DNA of 64,000 nucleotides from Maylandia zebra (lineage: Eukaryota > Chordata > Actinopteri > Cichliformes > Cichlidae). Positions 45,401-56,455 of this stretch are shown here, in pieces. Numbering within the stretch: the stretch's first letter is position 1; each line of letters starts with the position of its first letter. The stretch spans positions 14,318,286-14,382,285 of the forward strand of contig NC_135176.1 in NCBI RefSeq assembly GCF_041146795.1, in the 5' to 3' direction. A program made the translations under genes and the position numbers. The notes beneath the pieces were generated by a model that was not told the DNA's origin, ran no database searches, and saw only the letters and a program-made list of their open reading frames with translations.

Positions 45401-45559
45401 CAGCATTGAGCCTTTGTCAGTAAAGCATTCTTCATTGCAGCAGCTTGGAGCATTGTGTGTCACTTCTTAGTGAATTGAATCAACATTTTGATTTTGGTGC
45501 ATGGGTGTGTATCAGTTTTCACTCACTCAACGAGTGCATAAGTGTTCATGTGTGTGTTT
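42495..45559. other. Intergenic DNA without recognised genes
   Basis: Short frames around 42510-43250 on both strands look like chance frames in a GC-richer stretch. A CATT/TTTC simple-repeat patch lies at 44257-44294. No named element is recognised. Confidence 0.35.
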
Positions 45560-46025
45560 CTCTTCATTCTAAGTCGGCGGATGCAGAAGTGTGTGTTTGT
45601 GTGTTTGTGTTCATCACCTTCCTGTTCTGTTGTTTGGGTAAACCAGCGGCCTGAAGCATGCCCTGAGGTCCTGCCCTCCTCTTTGGGTCTGTTTGCATCC
45701 GTTGTTGCAGCTGCCTGCATCTTCTCCTTGTAACTTGACCCTTTTGCTTCTGTAGCTCCTTCAGGGCTTGCTCCTGCTGTTGGAGCTTTGCATCAGGTCT
45801 GGCGACCTCCTGCTCCAGCAAGCTTCCGCCTGATTTCAAGTCCTGTATGTGGGACTCCAAGTCTGAGTGATGGGTTCAATTAGCAGCCAGCTCCTCCGGA
45901 GCCATGCTCAGTTTCTGCTCTGATGCCTTAAGCTCTTACTGAGGGCAAAAACCTCAGAGTCTTTTCCTTCCACGTCAGATCGGAGTCTATTTATGTTGTC
46001 CTTATTTTGCTTTTTGCTTTCTGCA
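45560..46025 (-). pseudogene. Fragment of a coiled-coil protein gene, broken
   Basis: On the minus strand, pieces in more than one frame give heptad-rich protein: NKDNINRLRSDVEGKDSEV and FALSKSL (about 45940-46010), then SLLEQEVARPDAKLQQQEQ and LKELQKQKGQV (about 45730-45830). At least one stop and two frame changes separate them. The upstream edge near 46019 has a fair splice acceptor (CTTGCTCTGCAG). No parent gene is identified; it could be a duplicated internal exon pair of a long coiled-coil gene. Confidence 0.45.
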
Positions 46026-46821
46026 GAGCAAGAATGTAAGAAGTATCCAAGCTAACTTAACTTTAGATAACATGAGGAAAAATGCCTCTTCCCAAAGTTT
46101 CCTACAAGTATTTGGTTTATATTTAGAGAAGCAAAGGCTCTTCATCCTGACAGATGTTCCCTGGTGGATCTCTGTCCTGTGACAGTGGCACAGTATAGTG
46201 TATTATAATCAAAGCCACTTCCCTAACCAATTTTTAAAGCTATTTAGCAGATGGACAAAGTGGATGTAGACTCTGTCTGCTGTGTACAAAAGGTTATATG
46301 ATTAACCACATAGCAGATACTGCACAACAATAGTAGCAGCAGTTCACACAAAGTAACACAGTGCTCAGTGTACTGTAATATTAAAACAGTTGACAGTCTC
46401 GACCTTAAGATTTCTATTTGCTGTAGACTAAGCCGGGACAATTAACTTGCCAAAGGACCACTGATTAAAGTTTACTCTTAATAACAGTAGCAGTTTATAT
46501 GAATATATTGTTTATGGGTGTTTTGCCTACTGGTGCAGCAACAGTCCAGTGCTCCTTAGAAAAATGAACTACTCGTGCCTAAGCTAACAATTTCAGTCAC
46601 ACCGATGTCTTTTATTTACAGAGTTAGCTTAGCGACTTAGCTTAGCAAGACTTTATTTGAAAGTTCAGGATTTTTTGTTCACACTGGCAGCACATTCGGC
46701 CAGTGAGGTTGGTTCAACGCCCTTTTTGACCCATGAAACAGCAGAAAATGAAACATTCTCATTTCAACACCCATTTGTTAGCGTTAGCTATTCTGCTGTT
46801 TTTCATCATGTCACAGCTGAA
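46026..46821. other. Spacer before the nested transposons
   Basis: AT-rich, with the GCTTAGC word repeated around 46625-46650. No gene or repeat family recognised. Confidence 0.3.
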
Positions 46822-47205
46822 TAGGGTTGCCAACCGTCCCTTAAAAAACGGAATCGTCCCGTATTTAGAAACAAAAGTACACGTCCCGTATTGAGCTAAT
46901 AAGGGACGCACTTTGTCCCGTAATACAGTGAGAATCAAAAGTAGTCTATAAATGTTTATGGAATTAACGCTTTGTTTGAAAACATAATTCCCAGCCCCTC
47001 TCCTGCTTTGTGACCAATGAGCTGACAGCACACTTATGACAATTCGAGTATGACAATTCAGATTACCGCTCATCTCATTGGTCGAGGAAAGGTCGCTTAC
47101 GGAGAAAATACCGGAAGACAACAGATGACCACAACAAGAAGCATGGCCAACAGGGAAACAAACGCCGACACTGCAGTGCAAGTCTCGGACGACAGTACAC
47201 CTAAA

Positions 47206-48885
47206 GCTGGGCAGACACTGTGCGATTTTTTTCAGTCACGTTATTCAGCTCCTGCTCAAACTGCACGATTGACTCGCAGGGGTTAGAAGTTGGTAGGTCA
47301 CGATGCAGGGTTTCACACTATACGGCCCGATGCTCTGATGCGACCTGAGTGCTCACACTGTGCCTCCATAAAATGAAGGTTATAACAGAAAATCTGTCGC
47401 TCGCTCTCTCTCTCTCTCTCTCTTTCACTCACACAGACACACCACCACCACCAACTTTGCTAAATTGCTAATGAAAAACATTGATCAGGCAGCTGTGATT
47501 GAGCAGCAGTGTAGATCCAACTATTTTCACGGTTGTTGTGGTCGTGATAATTTTGTGAGGCCACATCGAAAAGGCTTGGATGAGCTTTCCAAAGTTCTAC
47601 AAGTTGTGCCTCCATCGCTGGCAGTGTTGGTCAAGTTACTTGAAAAAAGTAATCAGTAACTAATTACTGATTACTCCCCCCAAAAAGTAATCCCGTTACT
47701 TTACTGATTACTTATTTTCAAAAGTAATTAATTACTTAGTTACTTAGTTACTTAGTTACTTTTTAAAAACACGATTTACAACCTGAAGAGGTGATAAAGT
47801 GATAGATCTTTCAGCCCAATTCTACTTTTTCTACATAATCCATCATACAAAATGTAATCAAATGGAAAAGTCTCTTTTTTTAACTTGTTTTATCAGTTTT
47901 AATCTTTTAACTTTATGCATCAAGCAAAACATTTAATTATATGCAACATTCTCTGACTTGAATAAATTAGTTTAACATTTAAACCTATTTTCTACACATT
48001 CCAGCACATAAAATAAAATATTTTTTGTGTTTTCACTCACTCTTTCAAACAGATGCAAGTAAAACACAGCAGAAAATAAATAAAGTCAAAGACTCAGCGG
48101 TCCTTTTGCTCTATTTTCACCTGTAAAGCAGGAGCAGGGTAGGCGGAGGGTTACCCTGGTGTAGGTGTGCTGCGGTCAGTTGAAGAATCCGCGCGAGTTT
48201 CTCTGTGAGTTTCCCATCACGTCGTAGCTACTCGGTGCTTGCTCGGAAGTTTAGGGGTTTTTTTCGCTGTAAAAAGAAGTTTTCTTCCCACGCACGATGG
48301 ACGCTAATGTTTTTGTCACTTTTTATGGAATCAAACTCAAAGTAAGGTCAGTACTTCCACACTTTAAACGCTGCACGCTCATACTCTCTCCCGCACTCGA
48401 TATATTATCCATTGTTGATCTGCACACAGCTGCTGTCACCAACGTCGCACTTGTTTACGTCACTGTCATGAGACATTCTCACAAAAAAAATCACGGTTTT
48501 AGTAACGCAGTAACGCAGCGTTCCTACGGGAAAGTAACGGTAATCTAATTACCGATTTTGCAATAGTAATCCCTTACTTTACTCGTTACTTGAAAAAAGT
48601 AATCAGATTACAGTAACGCGTTACAAGTAACGCGTTACTGCCCATCTCTGATCGCTGGTGTCCAGATCACACGCTGCACAGCCGTGCTGCTCCGTCTTTT
48701 TCACAGACGTTTACGTGTTTGCGCGTGAGCAGTGTGAGCGGCTGTGTCACCACAGCCGCTTCTCGTTACCCCACGTATACTAAACGATGCACGATGAAGG
48801 CCAAAATCGGGCCGATCACCAAATCGGTTACACGACTCAAAAATCGTCTCAAAATGGGCCAAAAATCGCACAGTGTAAGCCCAGC
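47206..48885. mobile_element. Middle transposon (element B), non-autonomous, nested in A
   Basis: Terminal inverted repeats of 25 bp at 47206-47230 and 48861-48885 differ at two positions (GCTGGGC..ACACTGTGCG). The repeats may extend a few bases outward (CTAA/TTAG). A CT microsatellite lies at 47400-47424. There is no transposase. With element C removed it is about 650 bp. Confidence 0.7.
47622..48650. mobile_element. Inner hAT-type element (element C) with 8-bp target-site duplication
   Basis: Ends read CAGTGTTGG and, inverted, CAGAGATGGGC, followed by rich repeats of AGTAATCAGTAAC type. It is flanked by ATCGCTGG at 47614-47621 and again at 48651-48658. An 8-bp duplication with CAG..CTG ends is the hAT signature. 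Its 1029 bp hold no transposase, so it is non-autonomous. It sits inside element B. Confidence 0.88.
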
Positions 48886-49841
48886 ATTAGAGCAGCAATG
48901 TTTGTTCGCTCAGAGAAAGAAAAAAAGGCTGCAAAAGTACAGGGAGGAATGGGAAAAGGAAAACACCTGGCTGGGAAAATGCACGATAACACCTTTAAAG
49001 CGCACTGCACTGTGTGCCGGCGCACTTTTTCCATAGGCATGCTTCTATTGGTGGGCACATGAAGAACATGAGGGGCATGAAAGCTCGGGGAACCCTTTAC
49101 CAATTTTTTGTCCGCCAGGCCATGGCAGAAGCAGATATGGTATGTAAACACTGGTTTGTTTTTTTTAAACCCTCTGGTTAAGGATATGGGCATGTGCAGT
49201 GAATATCAGCGCTATGTGGCCAGAAGTGTGATAATATAATTTATTTTGTGTAATAAACAACTGCAAGGATAGATGATTACAACAAATAGATGACTAATAC
49301 ATAAAAGTAATACATATTTTAATAATGATGATGAGTTATGATGCGTAATCATGGGAACAAGTGGGTTTACAAACAGGAGCAGCTGATTAGCTTTAGAAAA
49401 GCTGAAATAATACCTCAACTGAAGCCATTTGTACTAAATGCACATGTGCACTGTTACAAGAATATTTTTCGTTCTATTGTTTTCTATTAATTTATATAAT
49501 TTTAAGTTAAGCAGGACAGAGTGCTTTTAAAGAAAGATTTACTTATATTCTCAAAAGTTAAGCATGACAGGCTTCTGTTTAAGAAAGAGACCTGTTTTAT
49601 TGCGTTAATGTTTTCATTTTGAGCTAAAAATAAATGGCTAAATGATCATTTGTTTCACATATGGTCATATCACAAAGAATATGCATCTGCTTAAATCAAA
49701 TTCAAGTCAAATGGTTAAAAAATAATTTCACACACAAAAAAAAGAGCTACAAAATTCACCACACTGGGAAGGGTGAACTGGGTTGCCCGGCCCTGGCCAC
49801 GAGGTGTCCCTTATTTATTTTTCAGGGAGTTGGCAACCCTA

Positions 49842-50130
49842 CAGGTGAAATGAAATGATAGTACATTTACTTTGCTTCCTGTAGGAGTGATCATGTCATG
49901 TGAGACCGTGTATTACTTATGAGGAAAGCCAACTTTGGGATTCCTAATCAGTCAGCTTTGGAAAAAAAATGTTTGAACTGTGTGTGAACAAAGCTCTTCT
50001 TTTTACTCTGGGGATGGTACACACTGCACAGTAGTTTTTAGACAAATGAGGGTAAAATGAGACATTAAAGCCTTAAAAGACAAACCACATTTTCGAAGAA
50101 AGCATCTCAGGTTAATATCTCTGTCAGGGC
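49842..50130. other. Spacer before lipocalin copy 2
   Basis: Nothing recognised; homology with the copy 1 upstream region begins near 50131. Confidence 0.35.
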
Positions 50131-50210
50131 GTGTGTTTTGTCTCTGCGACTGTCGCAAATGCTGATAGGTGCATTTGATTTTGTGATCTCCGCCACAGAG
50201 AGTACTGGAA
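50131..50210 (+). repeat. Upstream block shared with lipocalin copy 1
   Basis: Counterpart of 34085-34170, at a similar distance before the start codon. Confidence 0.75.
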
Positions 50211-50554
50211 GGCAACTACTACGTTGTTAAAAGTAGAAACGTAGTTTATAAATGAATCATGTAACTATAACTTTACTACTTTGCAGCTCCTTAGTTTGTG
50301 ATTTCTATGATATGAACTTAGATGTCCTGTTATTTGAGTTTTTTTGTTTAGTTTGTGTGTTTTTTACTGTTTTTCTTGGTAACTGTCTGACATTCACCTC
50401 TCACACAGTGGATACAATTCTGCCCCTGCAGGAATAAACTTTGTGGTTATGAAACTGACCAAGTGTTTGCATAAAATGTCACGTGTTCAAAGCCGTCACA
50501 GAACCTGGGGTTTGTATAAGTGCAGCTGTTGGTGGGGAGATAATCTCACTCTTC

Positions 50555-50562
50555 TATATAAA
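50555..50562 (+). promoter_or_regulatory. TATA box of lipocalin copy 2
   Basis: TATATAAA, 75 bases before the start codon, in the same context as in copy 1 (GGAGATAATCTC upstream here, GGAAGAGGTAATCTCCC there). Confidence 0.8.
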
Positions 50563-50636
50563 GAGTCACCGGACAGCAACTTCCAGATCTTCATTTGCGA
50601 TCTCCTCCATCATCATTTCACCACTTATCAGCAGCT

Positions 50637-51856
50637 ATGGCTTCACTTCACACCCTTCTGGGAGTGGTACTGTGCTCCCTCATGGTTTCTTCCTCTGAAA
50701 TCCTACCTCAGGTAGACTTTGATTTACAGGCGGTAAGAATCATTGATAATCATTTTTATTTTACCACCCATCTATTTTCATAACCATGTCTCTATCTTAG
50801 GGCCATGGAAAGGGGGTACTGGAGGTTATCTAACAGGGATAAGCAGGGACCCCCCCCCAAGACAGTTTAGCAGTCTACACGGGAGGCTAACCTTTGCACA
50901 ATTTACTTTTATAATGACTTCACCGTTTATGTTATGTGGTTATGTTTCACGCTGGATTTATATTCTGTGTTACAATAAACAGCTCTTGTGCTTCTGTCTA
51001 ATTCTCAATGCTTTCCATTTGTGTGTCCACAGATGGCAGGTAAGTGGTACCGGACTGGAATTTGCTCTAATGGCCAGTGGTTTGTCAGTCGCAAAGCCAA
51101 TATGAAGACCTGCACGGCCATCATTACGCCAACTGAAGATGGAGGTCTTGAGTTGTCGTTCTTCAGTCTTATGTGAGTGCGAGAGGACAGACAGAGCAAA
51201 TATCATTTGAATAGCATTAAAATATTTACACTGGAGATTAATGCGATGTCTTTGCGACAGTAATGATACATGTCAGAAAATGGAGAATTTAGCCAACAAG
51301 ACCGAGGTGCCTGGAAAATTCACATACAAGAGTCGGCGTGAGTACGCCCACAAAGAGAGGAAACGAATAATTTTCCATCATCATCATCCAGTATTATTTT
51401 TTCACATATTCTCTTCTGCTTTTTTCCTTTTTGTCAGACTGGGGGTATGTGAGTGACATGCTTATGGTTGATGTGAAGTATGATGAGTACGCCCTGACCT
51501 ATTCCTTCAACACCAGAGGGAATGAAACCTTTGTCATTAACAGACTATTTGGTAAAGTTGCATTTAGCTGTGTTCAGTAAACCGTTTAGCAAAGTTACAC
51601 CCACTGCAGCAGATTTACATCACGTGGTTTCACAGGACGTAGTTTGGACCTCAGCGATGAGGTGGATGAGAAGTTCAGGCAGTTCTGCTTGCAGACCGGC
51701 ATCCTTCCTGAATATACTGTCCTTCTTCCTAAAAGCGGTACTTTTACATTGGTGGTGAAGTTCTATATAAAAACAGCTTGGAATACAGTGATGTTGTGCA
51801 CTGATCACCTTACACTTTCCATTTTTCCTTCCACAGAGGAGTGTCCACTTGCCTAA
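50637..51856 (+). CDS. Secreted lipocalin, prostaglandin D synthase-like, copy 2 (catalytic Cys kept)
   Basis: Exons: 50637-50732, 51033-51172, 51261-51337, 51438-51551, 51636-51737, 51837-51856; 549 nt, 182 aa, with the same intron phases as copy 1. Signal peptide about residues 1-21, GKWY at 35-38, VDVKYDEYAL in exon 4, disulphide cysteines at 83 and 179. The motif MKTCTAIITPTEDGGLEL aligns with human LSMCKSVVAPATDGGLNL, so Cys59 occupies the catalytic position of L-PGDS. Two further cysteines (GICSNGQW and QFCLQTG) are absent from copy 1. Possible N-glycosylation sites are NDT at 80 and NET in exon 4. By motif this copy could convert PGH2 to PGD2, while copy 1 could not. Fish ptgds is the best family match; orthology within the array is not settled. 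Confidence 0.9.
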
Positions 51857-51953
51857 CCTTCTGTCCCACCGATCGTCTCACCAGTACTGCATGAAGATCT
51901 TACACCATCTGTTATGGAAATGTGCCTGAGCACCATCTTGAGATGTTTTTAAC

Positions 51954-51959
51954 AATAAA
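51954..51959 (+). promoter_or_regulatory. Poly(A) signal of lipocalin copy 2
   Basis: AATAAA about 100 bases past the stop codon. Confidence 0.65.
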
Positions 51960-52082
51960 AATGCAAACATCGAGAATATTTTTCTTCATTATTCATCCTT
52001 TGTATGAAATAAACTGAAGAACACCCATAACAACACAACCAAAATGTATTTCCCCCCCCATTCACACACTTTATAGTATTCA

Positions 52083-52616
52083 AGCAATCAATCAATCAAT
52101 CAATCAGTTTATTTATAAGCACATTTAAAAACAACAGAGGTTGACCAAAGTGCTATAAAAGCAAAAAGTAAAACAAACACACCTAAAGAGAACAAAACAA
52201 AAACTCAGTCACAATTAAAAGCTAGGGAGTAGAAATGTGCTTTCAGACGGGATTTAAAGTGGTGGAGACGTCCTAATTTGAAGAGGCAGACTGCTCCAAA
52301 GGGTCAGGCAAACGCTTGGTCTCCTCTGTGCTTTAGTTTGCTTTTAGGAACAATCAGAAGCAATGTAACAGCTGACTGAAAAGTTCTATTTGCAGTGTTT
52401 TTAGTTAAAAGATCAGAGAGCTACGAGGGAGCTAATCCACTTACAAACAAGCAATAAAATCTTAAAATCAATTCTAGAACATACTGGAAACCAGTGTAAA
52501 CGAGCCAAGACTGGGGAAATATGGTCACGTTTACGAGTGCCTGTCAAGAGTCGGGCTGCAGCATTCTGAACAAGCTGAAGACGAGAGAGCAGAGAGCATT
52601 CGATTGTTAAAAACAA
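52083..52616 (-). mobile_element. L2-type LINE, 3' end
   Basis: On the minus strand, the C-terminal part of an L2/CR1-type ORF2 is seen: LQLVQNAAARLLTGTRKRD and HISPVLARLHWFPV (52450-52580), then FKSRLKAHFYSLAFN (about 52220-52260) after a stop. The element ends in an L2-style tail, ATAAATAAACTGATTGATTG, made of TGAT repeats (52085-52106). It is 5'-truncated, as LINE copies usually are. It cuts the duplicated 3' flank of lipocalin copy 2. Confidence 0.8.
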
Positions 52617-52845
52617 ACAGTGGTCACATTATAAGTTAAATGCATATTCAAGCTTTTATTTACATCCGTTTACAATTCACTGAGTTTTATTTTATGTGAT
52701 TAAATGATCTTAGATCATCCACCTGTAGATGAAGGTCAGAATGACTCCTTGTTTTATCTGCCCATATTGTGGTTTTAGTCAACATACTAAAGGAAATATG
52801 CTACCGAGTGGTGAGGTCAGAGTACCTCATAGCACACCAGTTGCT

Positions 52846-52848
<3 letters not shown>

Positions 52849-52920
<72 letters not shown>
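52849..52920. repeat. (CA)n microsatellite at a transposon boundary
   Basis: About 70 bases of CA directly before the Tc1 element, with a short TACACACACACA on the other side (54527-54538). The transposon appears to have landed in this tract. Confidence 0.95.
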
Positions 52921-52923
<3 letters not shown>

Positions 52924-54526
52924 GGGGCAAAAAAGTATTTAGTCAGCCACCGATTGTGCAAGTTCCCCCACTTAAAATGATGACAGAGGTCAGTAATTTG
53001 CACCAGAGGTACACTTCAACTGTGAGAGACAGAATGTGAAAAAAAAAAATCCATGAATCCACATGGTAGGATTTGTCAAGAATTTATTCGTAAATCAGGG
53101 TGGAAAATAAGTATTTGGTCAATAACAAAAATACAACTCAATACTTTGTAACATAACCTTTGTTGGCAATAACAGAGGTCAAACGTTTACTATAGGTCTT
53201 TACCAGGTTTGCACACACAGTAGCTGGTATTTTGGCCCACTCCTCCATGCAGATCTTCTCGAGAGCAGTGATGTTTTGGGGCTGTCGCCGAGCAACACGG
53301 ACTTTCAACTCCCGCCACAGATTTTCTATGGGGTTGAGGTCTGGAGACTGGCTAGGCCACTCCAGGACTTTCAAATGCTTCTTACGGAGCCACTCCTTTG
53401 TTGCCCGGGTGGTGTGTTTTGGATCATTGTCATGTTGGAAGACCCAGCCTCGTTTCATCTTCAAAGTTCTCACTGATGGAAGGAGGTTTTGGCTCAAAAT
53501 CTCACGATACATGGCCCCATTCATTCTGTCCTTAACATGGATCAGTCGTCCTGTCCCCTTGGCAGAAAAACAGCCCCATAGCATGATGTTTCCACCCCCA
53601 TGCTTCACAGTAGGTATGGTGTTCTTGGGATGCAACTCAGTATTCTTCGTCCTCCAAACACGACGAGTTGAGTTTATACCAAAAAGTTCTACTTTGGTTT
53701 CATCTGACCACATGACATTCTCCCAATCCTCTGCTGTATCATCCATGTGCTCTCTGGCAAACTTCAGACGGGCCTGGACATGCACTGGCTTCAGCAGCGG
53801 AACACGTCTGGCACTGCGGGATTTGATTCCCTGCCGTTGTAGTGTGTTACTGATGGTGACCTTTGTTACTTTGGTCCCAGCTCTCTGCAGGTCATTCACC
53901 AGGTCCCCCCGTGTGGTTCTGGGATCTTTGCTCACCGTTCTCATGATCATTTTGACCCCACGGGATGAGATCTTGCGTGGAGCCCCAGCTCGAGGGAGAT
54001 TATCAGTGGTCTTGTATGTCTTCCATTTTCTGATGATTGCTCCCACAGTTGATTTTTTCACACCAAGCTCTGCTTGCCTATTGTAGATTCACTCTTCCCA
54101 GTCTGGTGCAGGTCTACAATACTTTTCCTGGTGTCCTTCGAAAGCTCTTTGGTCTTGGCCATGGCGGAGTTTGGAGTCTGACTGTTTGAGGCTGTGGACA
54201 GGTGTCTTTTATACAGATGATGAGTTCAAACAGGTGCCATTCATACAGGTAACGAGTGGGGGACAGAAAAGCTTCTTACAGAAGACGTTACAGGTCTGTG
54301 AGAGCCAGAGATTTTCCTTGTTTGAGGTGACCAAATACTTATTTTCCACCCTGATTTACGAATAAATTCTTTACAAATCCTACCATGTGGATTCATGGAT
54401 TTTTTTTCACATTCTGTCTCTCACAGTTGAAGTGTACCTCTGGTGCAAATTACTGACCTCTGTCATCATTTTAAGTGGGGGAACTTGCACAATCGGTGGC
54501 TGACTAAATACTTTTTTGCCCCACTG
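52920..54526 (-). mobile_element. Nearly intact Tc1-like transposon with about 200-bp inverted repeats
   Basis: Terminal repeats lie at 52920-53119 and 54328-54526. They start CAGTGGGGCAAAAAAGTATT and differ by a length change in an A-run and very few substitutions. The right side is followed by TA; on the left the TA is masked by the CA tract. The transposase gene lies on the minus strand (listed next). The near-identical repeats and almost whole frame mark a recent insertion. Confidence 0.93.
53138..54162 (-). pseudogene. Tc1-like transposase with one frameshift
   Basis: DD34E transposase that cuts and pastes at TA sites. The start is the ATG at 54162-54160 (MAKTKELSKDTRKSIVDLHQ). A 2-base gain near 54068-54072 (an extra AG after the CAG of IGKQ) shifts the frame in the N-terminal DNA-binding domain. 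From 54061 on the frame is open for 307 aa. It keeps [32 protein letters not shown] and [11 protein letters not shown], so all three catalytic acidic residues are in place, and ends GYVTKY. Full length would be about 341 aa, as usual for the family. The copy is not functional as it stands. Confidence 0.93.
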
Positions 54527-54539
54527 TACACACACACAA

Positions 54540-56055
54540 TTTTAACAAGTTGTTTCTGTGCTTAAATTTCTTACATTTTTTTCTTCCATTGATTAACCCA
54601 CTATTTGAAATCAGATATTTTTCACTATTCTTCTTGGTTTATACATGAACTCTCCTTTGAGTACATTTCCTTACAACCAGAATATTATGATTGTTGGACA
54701 ATCATGTAGTCAGACTCGGGTTTCTTTGTTTTCTGGTCTTCATGAAAGCCAAATCAGAACGTTTTTCCTCAGAAGTAGCTATTCCACTTCTGGGGTGAGC
54801 AACCTGTGCTCCCAAAATATCATTTTTGAGCATTTTAGTGGCCAAAAAGAATCTATATAGAGCTGCAAAACAAATCTGAATTTTATTAGAAAAAAAAAGA
54901 AAAAAAGGTGATACAGCCTGTTCCTGTTAAATATACATGTGTCTTTCAACATTACTAATACTAATACATGAAAAATAATTAATATCTTTTACCACATTTG
55001 GCTACTCTACAGTGGGCTATATGATTATTTGGTACTTGGCATGGTGGTAAAGGGCACAAAGATCCACAGCCCATCTGTTCCCTTTTAATTCTGTAGGTTT
55101 TCTCTCAGTGCTCTGGTTTCCTTCCACACCCACAGACATATGTGTTAGGTTAACTGGTTATTCTAAACTTGCTCTCTGAGTCAGCCTTGCAGCAGAGCGA
55201 TCATCCTATCGGGGCGACGTCTCTGCTTTGAAAGGCAGTGCCTCCAACATTCAGCAATAAAAAGAAATTCTGCTGACCATAATGAATCTCAGTTACATCA
55301 TATTATCAGAAGGCTCAATTTTAGGTGGTCAGGTAGAGAGCATTGAGAGAGTTATACAATTTAACAACTGTCCCAAATGTCTTTATTAACGATTCCAGAC
55401 ATTTTCGCAGTTATTTACTGTCAGAAGATTAGACATGTGACCCTCCAGACAGCTGACAACGACCTGGCTTAATAACAACAACACCAGCTGGTTATAAGCT
55501 AACATTTTGCCAGCTAATATTATCACTGAGTCTCCTAAGAAAATCACACTTTCCCTCTGGTAAACAGTGTGATACCCGCACATCATTTGAGGATTTATTC
55601 TCTAAGCGTCCAACAATGAAAGTTTTACTAACACCAGCTAACAGAGGCTTACAGTGACAAAAACAGCAGCACTTACCAACAAAAGAAGTTCAGGAAAAAC
55701 TCAGCAACTCAGCTCAGTATCACTGTCATTCGACAGAAATGGCCTTCAGTAACTAACAAAGCTCTATTCAGAGCTCAGGTAAAGAGCAGACTGACAGCCT
55801 GCACTCCATATGGATCAACCAGTCACAGTTTTTCGTCCTCCTGCAGCCACCATTGCTAGGATTATGCACTTTAGAGGGGGTAAGACAACAGAACTCAGCT
55901 GACTGCAGTCTGTACTCTACTGACATCTAGTGGTGAGATATCACACCAGTGAAAGTTACAACTTTAAACAAAGTTCCAAAAACAAACAAGTGAAACTCTC
56001 TCTTGATTGTATACTTTAACAGTAATACACATGCAACCTTCTAAACTATGGAACG
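54540..56055. other. Intergenic DNA after the Tc1 element
   Basis: Around 55020-55260 phrases such as GGTTTCCTTCCACACCCACAGACATA and TTAGGTTAACTGGTTATTCTAAA recall a fish dispersed repeat (related to that at 20528-20780). The rest is unrecognised and has no coding frame of note. Confidence 0.35.
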
Positions 56056-56059
56056 CCAG

Positions 56060-56260
56060 GACTGCCATAATGAATTAATTAAATACACCATTAAATAATT
56101 AATTAAATGTGGCAATAATTAATTAAAATTGGAATTAATTAATTAAATAAATAGTTATGACACATGTAATTAATTAATTATTGACACATTTAATTAATTA
56201 TTTATGTATTTCACATTTTAATTAATTATTGACACATTTAATTAATTATTGACATCAGAT
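56060..56260. repeat. AT-rich tandem repeat built on TTAATTAATTA
   Basis: The word TTAATTAATTATTGACACAT or close variants recurs at about 20-50 base steps, at least four times in 56168-56250, with looser AATTAATTAAAT copies before it. Nearly all A/T. Confidence 0.85.
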
Positions 56261-56267
56261 TTCCACA

Positions 56268-56455
56268 AGCTAACGCGGTTTTTGCCTCTGTCAGTGCACC
56301 CCAGGGTGGCTGTGGCTACAATGTAGCCTGCCATCACCAGTGTGTGAATGTGTGTGTGAATGGGTGGATGACAGGTTGTGTAAAGCGCTTTGGGGTCCTT
56401 AGGGACTAGAAAAGCGCTATACAAATACAGGCCATTTACCATTTACCATTTTTTG
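56268..56455 (+). repeat. SINE-like fragment, 3' part
   Basis: Reads GGGTGGCTGTGGCTACAATG, GAATGGGTGGATGACAGG, AAAGCGCTTTGGGGTCCTTA and GCGCTATACAAATACAGGCC, phrases of a SINE-type repeat common in perciform fish. The tRNA-derived head with A and B boxes is not seen. Confidence 0.65.

Larger units (their letters stand above)
46822..49841. mobile_element. Outer DNA transposon (element A) with GGGTTGCCAAC ends and TA target site
   Basis: The left end reads TAGGGTTGCCAACCGTCCC and the right end is its inverse, GTTGGCAACCCTA, giving an 11-12 bp terminal repeat flanked by TA. After the second element inside it is set aside, the interior carries traces of a protein: QKYREEWEKENTWLGK (about 48930-48990) and, in a neighbouring frame, AHCTVCRRTFSIG (about 49000-49040), a Cys-x2-Cys finger like the BED-type fingers of transposases. 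The frames are broken. Superfamily not assigned. About half of its span is later insertions. Confidence 0.65.

Noticed and set aside
48297-48548. 83-codon frame inside the inner hAT element
   Set aside because: Internal sequence of a non-autonomous element; no transposase motif.
53232-54086. 284-codon frame on the plus strand
   Set aside because: It is the antisense shadow of the Tc1 transposase and has no protein-like features of its own.
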